Below, piece after piece: positions 6,614 to 10,798 of a stretch of DNA of 10,798 nucleotides. The DNA lies in assembly GCA_964514305.1 (NCBI GenBank), contig CAZEQD010000067.1, positions 1 through 10,798 on the forward strand. The letters are read 5' to 3'. The DNA is from CAZEQD01 sp964514305. Its GTDB lineage: Bacteria > Acidobacteriota > Aminicenantia > Aminicenantales > Aminicenantaceae. Within the stretch, counting starts at the first letter, position 1, and each line of letters opens with the position of its first letter. The position numbers and the translations under genes were made by a program. Below the pieces are notes generated by a model. It had not been told where the DNA came from. It was given only the letters and a program-made list of their open reading frames with translations, and ran no database searches.

Positions 6614-7900
6614 TCAAGGCAGGTTGGCCGTTTTTGGCTCAGCTTTTTGAATTTCCCTAGAAACTTCGATAACTCGGCTGAAAACCCTCATCAAATTTCC
6701 ACCCCAGATTTTTCTAATATCATCCTCAGAATAGCCCCGCCTGAAAAGCTCTTCGGTTACCCGGGGCATCTGAGTCACATCATCACATCCCTCTACTCCC
6801 CCTCCTCCATCAAAATCAGTACCAATACCGACATGGTCGATGCCAATCAATTTAACCACATAATCTATATGATCAACCAACTCTTTCAGAGTGGCTTTTT
6901 CGGTTGGGAATTTTTCGTTTATTGCCTGATATTCTTGTTGCATTTTCTCTAAGGTGGTCTCATCTTTGATTTTTCTCCAGGGACCATATTTCTTTCTCAA
7001 GGCAGCCAAAGCTTCATCTCTGGCCGGATTTGGTTTTGGTTTTTTGATAAAGCTTGAAACAAAACAGATTTGAATAACCCCTCCATTAGAAGCTAAAGCC
7101 TTGAGCATTTCATCCGAAAAATTGCGAGGATGATCACAAAGAGCCCGGACTGATGAATGGGAAGCAATGACTGGAGCTTTAGTCACTTTTAAGACATCAA
7201 AAAATGATTTATCTGAAATATGGGATACATCAATCATGATTCCCAAACGGTTACATTCATCCACAACTTGGCGGCCAAAATCACTTAGACCATTGTCTTC
7301 AGGTTGGTCTTCATCAGTTGAAGAATCACAGATATCGTTATCCCCCCCATGACAAAGAGTTATATAACGAACTCCTCTATCATAATATTTTTTAATCATA
7401 GCCAAATCTTTGTCGATAGGATAGCCATTTTCCATACCGATAAAAGCGGCTCTTTTACCCTGTCGTTGGAGGCGATAAGCATCTTCAGGCGAAGTAGCTA
7501 GCTCTACTGAATCAGGATAATCCTTGAGCATTTTGTCAATAGCATCCAATTCTTGGGCAGCCTTTGCTTGTGCCCGAGCATATCCTTCAGGAGTCCTCTC
7601 ACCTTGTCCGACAAAAACTGCGAAAAATAAGGCATCCAGGCCTCCTTCTTTCATCCGGGGAAGATCAATCTGCCCACTTTGCCGCTGACCTGGCTGGTGG
7701 TATTGGCCAACATCCCAATTGCTTTTTTCAATCATGTGAGAAGGAGTATCAGCATGAGTATCGACGGTTAAAACTCTCTCATGGATTTGCCTGGCTTGAG
7801 TCTCTAAATCTTTTTCTTTGGCTTTTGGCTGACATGAAAATAATATTAATCCTAAAGCTAAAATAAGGATGGCCCCTAACAAGGTTTTTATATTCTTCAT
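6614..7900 (-). CDS. Membrane dipeptidase (peptidase family M19, renal dipeptidase-like), lipoprotein
   Basis: A 428-residue zinc dipeptidase that hydrolyses dipeptides. The N-terminus is a type II signal peptide: MKNIK, a hydrophobic core, then LFSC with Cys23 as the lipidation site, placing it at the outer face of a membrane. The metal and catalytic residues expected for M19 are present: His49 and Asp51 (THAD), Glu157 (GMENG), His227 (DVSH), His248 (ASHS) and Asp362 (GTDFDG). The C-terminal GGNLMRVF is also typical. The length is normal for lipoprotein members. A strong SD (GGGAGGA) precedes the ATG. No partner gene is co-transcribed: the upstream neighbour is a divergent S9 peptidase, and the downstream gap holds a likely terminator. 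Substrate preference (L,D- or D-containing dipeptides) cannot be read from sequence. Confidence 0.97.
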   Translation of the reverse strand: MKNIKTLLGAILILALGLILFSCQPKAKEKDLETQARQIHERVLTVDTHADTPSHMIEKSNWDVGQYHQPGQRQSGQIDLPRMKEGGLDALFFAVFVGQGERTPEGYARAQAKAAQELDAIDKMLKDYPDSVELATSPEDAYRLQRQGKRAAFIGMENGYPIDKDLAMIKKYYDRGVRYITLCHGGDNDICDSSTDEDQPEDNGLSDFGRQVVDECNRLGIMIDVSHISDKSFFDVLKVTKAPVIASHSSVRALCDHPRNFSDEMLKALASNGGVIQICFVSSFIKKPKPNPARDEALAALRKKYGPWRKIKDETTLEKMQQEYQAINEKFPTEKATLKELVDHIDYVVKLIGIDHVGIGTDFDGGGGVEGCDDVTQMPRVTEELFRRGYSEDDIRKIWGGNLMRVFSRVIEVSREIQKAEPKTANLP

Positions 7901-8025
7901 GCTTCCTCCCTTTTATCCAGAAAAATTTTAAGAAAAATATTTTACTCTTCTTTCTCCATTTATTCTATATTTATTTCTATAAAAAGAAAACTTCAAAAAT
8001 ATCTCTATTTTCGTTATGCCTAATA

Positions 8026-8046
8026 ATTAAAGAAGTTATCTTTAAT
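8026..8046. repeat. Perfect 8-bp inverted repeat between the divergent peptidase genes
   Basis: ATTAAAGA-AGTTA-TCTTTAAT lies near the middle of the 333-nt gap (7901-8233) between the M19 and S9 genes. Its position suits an operator shared by the two divergent promoters, but as AT-rich sequence it could also be a chance hairpin. No T-run follows the stem directly. Confidence 0.35.
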
Positions 8047-8048
8047 AA

Positions 8049-8170
8049 AGCCGATTGTCCTCTATCCTCGCCAACGACCCTCCTCCCCTTCTGTGGGCTT
8101 TGTATAGACGGCAATCTACTTTACCTTGCCTGTTCCTGTATGAAGATCCTTACCAATCACGTGGTTGCTA
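8049..8170. other. GC-richer intergenic segment, nothing recognised
   Basis: This half of the divergent gap has visibly more G+C (about one half) than the flanks. I translated the minus strand and saw only a short open stretch ending in GKDLHTGTGKVK before a stop; it has no start with an SD and no family I recognise. It may be the 5' region of a longer transcript, a decayed gene or a small RNA. No evidence favours one. Confidence 0.2.
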
Positions 8171-8174
8171 CCAA

Positions 8175-8203
8175 TTGAAATAATCAATATTTTAAAATAA
8201 AAT
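8175..8203 (+). promoter_or_regulatory. Probable promoter of the S9 peptidase gene
   Basis: TTGAAA (8175-8180), a 17-nt spacer and TAAAAT (8198-8203); each hexamer matches the sigma-70 consensus at five of six positions. A start near 8210 would leave a leader of about 24 nt containing AAGGAG at 8222-8227. Confidence 0.5.
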
Positions 8204-8233
8204 AAAGAAAATTTCATTCAAAAGGAGAAGGAG

Positions 8234-10423
8234 ATGAGAAAATCCAAATTTTATCTAATCTTAGTTTGTTGGCTAAGCTTCATGTCCTTAGCTGGCAGCC
8301 AACAAAAGGCTGCTCAAAAAAGGCCCATGACCTTTATGGACATCATTACTCTTAACCGTATTGAGGGTACAGCTTTATCACCAAACCGACACTATTTATT
8401 GTACGAAATCTCCTCCTTGAACTGGAAAGAAAACAAACGTTACAGTGACCTCTACCTCTCTTCTGTTGAAAGTGGCCCCTTAAGAGAGATGACCTTTACC
8501 CGAAAAAAGAATGAAACATCACCTAAATGGCATCCTGACAGCTCTTTATTTGCTTTCCTTTCTGACCGCAATGGTAAAGACCAGATATTTTTTATGAGGC
8601 CTGACGGTGGTGAAGCCTGGCAGGTAACAGATAAGAAAGAAGGCGTTATTTCTTTTGATTGGAATAAAGATGGTTCATGGCTGGTCTTTTTAAGCGGAAA
8701 AGAGAAGCAAAGACAGTTGTGGCTTATGCCTGGCACAGGAGGAAAAACCCAAAAATTAACCGATCACTCAACACCTGTCGAATCCTGGTTGTGGGCCCCT
8801 GACGGCCGCAAAATTTACTTCATTGCTCCTGATAAATACGACCAAGTAGAAAAAGATAGTATAAAGAAAGGGTTTGATGTCAAAATTGTTGATCCTTTAA
8901 AAATTCCCCACCACCTCTGGCAGATCGACCTTGAAAGTAGACAGGAAAAAAGACTCACCTCAGGAGATTACTTCTCGGTCCAAAGACCAATCGTTTCAGA
9001 TGATGGATGCTATATGGCTTTCATTGGAGCTTCAACTAACCGTTATGCTTCCCGCCAAGATTCTGAAGTTTATCTTTTAGATCTAGAAACAGGAAAATTT
9101 AAGCCCTTAACTCAAAACCAGGTGGCTGAATATACTCTTAGTTTTTCACCCGACAGCAGATGGCTGGCTTTCAATGCTGCCGATGATTTTACTTATATGA
9201 GAAAAACCAAAATCTATCTATACTCTCTCCAAGGAGAACAACTAATTAAGCTTCCTCAAAATTTTGACCTTGATGCTAATCTCTCTTTTTGGAGTAAAAA
9301 AGGGGATAGGCTATTTTTCAACTGTCTGGAAGGGATTACCTACAACCTTTATGCTGTCAATGCAGCCCCAGATTCAGAAGCGATGAAAGTAACCGACGAG
9401 CAAGCTCGCCTTTACGCTCGAAAAGACAAAAAGACAGGTCTTATTCTTATTTATTACACCGACCCTCATCATCCATCTGATATTTACCTGACAGAGATGA
9501 AAAATCTAACCCAAAAAGCAAGATGGCTGAAAGTCACTGATTCCAATCCTCAAGTCAAAAATTTCCAACTTGCTGATTATGAAACAATCCACTGGACAAG
9601 CACTGATGGTCAGAGGATCGAAGGAATCCTCATTTATCCTCTTAATTATCAACAAGGCCAACGCTATCCACTTATCGTCCAGATTCATGGTGGTCCGGCC
9701 AGTGCTTATACCCTTTCTTTCTCCGGCTCCTATGGAACTTACACTAATGTTCTGGCAGCCCACGGTTATGCTCTTTTCCAGCCTAATTATAGAGGTTCCT
9801 CAGGTTATGGAGAGAAATTTAGAATGGAGATTGCCGGTGATTATTTCCATCAGGCCTTCGAGGACATCATGAGCGGTGTCGATTATTTAATAGAAAAAGG
9901 AATTGCTGACCCTGACAAATTAGCGATGATGGGCTGGAGCGCCGGCGGCCACTGGTCCAACTGGACGTTGGTTTCTACCGACAGGTTTAAAGCTATCTCC
10001 ACTGGAGCCGGAGCTGTCAATTGGATCTCTCTCTATGCTCAAACAGATGTTCAGGACACCAGAGAATTCTATTTTAAAGGAAGACCCTATAATAACTGGG
10101 ATGACTATGTTAGAGTCTCTCCCTTAAAATATATCACCAAAGCCAAAACACCCACTTTGATTCATTTTGGTGAAAAAGATAGACGAATTCCTAAGCCTCA
10201 GGGTGATGAACTCCACATGGCTCTTAAGAAATTAGGGGTGCCAACTGAATTCATTGTTTACCCCAATATGCCCCACGGTCTGAGAAATGCCCGTTATCAG
10301 CTTGTTAAAATGGAAGCTGAATTCGCTTGGTTCGAAAAGTGGATAAAAGGAAAAAAAGGTTGGTTGGACTGGAAACAGCTTCTTGATACCCTGCAGGAAG
10401 TGAAAGAGAAAAAAGCCGACTAA
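8234..10423 (+). CDS. Secreted S9-family peptidase (prolyl oligopeptidase / acylaminoacyl-peptidase type)
   Basis: A 729-residue serine peptidase. Residues 1-22 form a signal peptide (MRKSKF, hydrophobic core, SLAGS before QQ), so it acts in the periplasm or outside. Residues about 30-440 form a beta-propeller made of TolB/PD40-like repeats with recurring SPD/PDSS, LAF and LYLL motifs. The C-terminal alpha/beta-hydrolase carries HGGP (485-488, oxyanion region), Ser569 in GWSAGG, Asp649 in GEKDRRIP and His681 in MPHGL, a complete triad in the family order. S9 enzymes cleave short peptides, the propeller excluding folded proteins. A doubled SD (AAGGAGAAGGAG, 8222-8233) precedes the ATG; the first copy has the better spacing. 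It is monocistronic as far as seen, divergent from the M19 dipeptidase, and could supply dipeptides to it. Whether it is an aminopeptidase, oligopeptidase or dipeptidyl-peptidase is not settled by sequence. Confidence 0.97.
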   Translation: MRKSKFYLILVCWLSFMSLAGSQQKAAQKRPMTFMDIITLNRIEGTALSPNRHYLLYEISSLNWKENKRYSDLYLSSVESGPLREMTFTRKKNETSPKWHPDSSLFAFLSDRNGKDQIFFMRPDGGEAWQVTDKKEGVISFDWNKDGSWLVFLSGKEKQRQLWLMPGTGGKTQKLTDHSTPVESWLWAPDGRKIYFIAPDKYDQVEKDSIKKGFDVKIVDPLKIPHHLWQIDLESRQEKRLTSGDYFSVQRPIVSDDGCYMAFIGASTNRYASRQDSEVYLLDLETGKFKPLTQNQVAEYTLSFSPDSRWLAFNAADDFTYMRKTKIYLYSLQGEQLIKLPQNFDLDANLSFWSKKGDRLFFNCLEGITYNLYAVNAAPDSEAMKVTDEQARLYARKDKKTGLILIYYTDPHHPSDIYLTEMKNLTQKARWLKVTDSNPQVKNFQLADYETIHWTSTDGQRIEGILIYPLNYQQGQRYPLIVQIHGGPASAYTLSFSGSYGTYTNVLAAHGYALFQPNYRGSSGYGEKFRMEIAGDYFHQAFEDIMSGVDYLIEKGIADPDKLAMMGWSAGGHWSNWTLVSTDRFKAISTGAGAVNWISLYAQTDVQDTREFYFKGRPYNNWDDYVRVSPLKYITKAKTPTLIHFGEKDRRIPKPQGDELHMALKKLGVPTEFIVYPNMPHGLRNARYQLVKMEAEFAWFEKWIKGKKGWLDWKQLLDTLQEVKEKKAD

Positions 10424-10593
10424 AGCTTTATTTTTACTTTGTTATAAAAATGCAAAACCACGTTTAATCTGATATAATAAATATAAAGCTTTTTGTAAAA
10501 AATATTAAAATTCATCTCTAAGTTCAAGAGAATAAATAAAAAGGAAAAATTTATTTTATTTTTTATTGCCTATAAAGACTTTTTGAGTTTTTT

Positions 10594-10622
10594 TTGACAT
10601 TAAATCTTTCCTGTGTTATAAG
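10594..10622 (+). promoter_or_regulatory. Strong sigma-70-type promoter for the gene at the right edge
   Basis: An exact TTGACA (10594-10599), a 17-nt spacer and TATAAG (10617-10622, five of six). This is the best housekeeping promoter in the window. Transcription would start near 10629, leaving about 165 nt before the ATG at 10795. The preceding stretch 10424-10593 is very AT-rich and holds no gene and no convincing GC-stem terminator for the S9 gene; only AT-only stems are seen (for example AAATAAA/TTTATTT around 10532-10555). Confidence 0.65.
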
Positions 10623-10688
10623 TTTTTTTTCGGGCAACAAGAGAGATGTGTTTCATTGTGAAATTTGGGACATTGCTAGAATTTCTAA

Positions 10689-10702
10689 TAGATGTTCATC
10701 TA
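10689..10702 (+). repeat. Inverted repeat TAGATG-TT-CATCTA in the leader of the edge gene
   Basis: A perfect 6-bp inverted repeat with a 2-nt centre, inside the long leader downstream of the strong promoter. It could be an operator or part of a leader RNA structure. Confidence 0.3.
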
Positions 10703-10794
10703 ATTTCAATAAACCAAGAGGTTATACCTAAAATAAATAAGATTTGAGAACTGCGCCAATTTCCATAAATTTAAACGAGAAAAGGAGGAATAAG

Positions 10795-10798
10795 ATGA
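10795..10798 (+). CDS. Start codon of a further gene, cut by the window edge
   Basis: ATG at 10795-10797 is preceded by AAGGAGG (10782-10788) at a 6-nt spacing, an essentially perfect ribosome binding site, and by a strong promoter farther upstream. Only the first codon is in the window, so nothing can be said about the product. Confidence 0.6.

Noticed and set aside
8049..8170. Decayed coding sequence on the minus strand
   Set aside because: The open stretch is short, lacks a start with SD and has no recognisable homology. It is left as an unexplained segment.
9506..9872. Open frames on both strands inside the S9 catalytic domain region
   Set aside because: They are shadows of a gene whose translation contains the complete S9 motifs in another frame.
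10422..10494. Two AAAGCTTT copies flanking the region after the S9 stop as a terminator or mobile-element boundary
   Set aside because: The octamer is self-palindromic and AT-rich, there is no GC stem with T-run, and there is no transposase or target duplication nearby.
10646..10747. 33-codon frame in the leader of the edge gene as a real CDS
   Set aside because: The SD is weak and the peptide has no recognisable family. It is kept only as part of a leader observation.

Overview
The window is AT-rich (roughly one third G+C by eye) and carries bacterial genes with short intergenic gaps. Its gene types are a sigma-54-dependent two-component system, a lipoprotein M19 dipeptidase, and a secreted S9 prolyl-oligopeptidase-type enzyme. 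The S9 and M19 pair, and the N-terminal style of the S9 enzyme, resemble proteins of Acidobacteriota/'Candidatus Aminicenantes'-like bacteria. That assignment is an inference from general familiarity and was not tested. Signal peptides plus a lipoprotein signal indicate a didermic cell envelope, which is also inferred.

Minus strand, positions 6260 down to 1. A family 5 solute-binding protein gene (start most likely TTG at 6216) is followed after 8 nt by a membrane histidine kinase (3119-4582). The kinase overlaps by 4 nt (ATGA) an NtrC-type response regulator with receiver, AAA+ and Fis-type HTH domains (1788-3122). After about 200 nt comes a stand-alone receiver protein (1162-1581). After another 150 nt comes a secreted protein that runs off the left edge (1-1011) and looks like the N-terminal part of a transglutaminase-like exported protein.

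The most interesting signal is regulatory. A -24/-12 (sigma-54) promoter with exact GG-N10-GC spacing lies just before the binding-protein gene (6243-6257). A second lies before the stand-alone receiver gene (1642-1656). About 105-110 bp upstream of each predicted transcription start is the same 15-bp palindrome, GTAAA-N5-TTTAC, flanked on one side by a conserved TG. These fit enhancer sites for the NtrC-type regulator encoded between them. The model is a positively autoregulated sensory operon: binding protein, kinase and enhancer-binding protein, plus a second target encoding a receiver-only protein. The first promoter also overlaps the longest possible reading frame of the binding protein, which argues for a downstream start.

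Right half. A convergent-to-nothing minus-strand M19 dipeptidase lipoprotein (6614-7900) is divergent from a plus-strand S9 peptidase (8234-10423), with 333 nt between them. Family 5 binding proteins commonly bind peptides and both enzymes degrade peptides, so a peptide-sensing and peptide-scavenging theme is plausible but unproven. At the right edge a strong -35/-10 promoter (10594-10622), a leader of about 165 nt and a perfect Shine-Dalgarno precede the start codon of a further plus-strand gene (10795).

No tRNA, rRNA, insertion sequence, CRISPR array or prophage gene was recognised.
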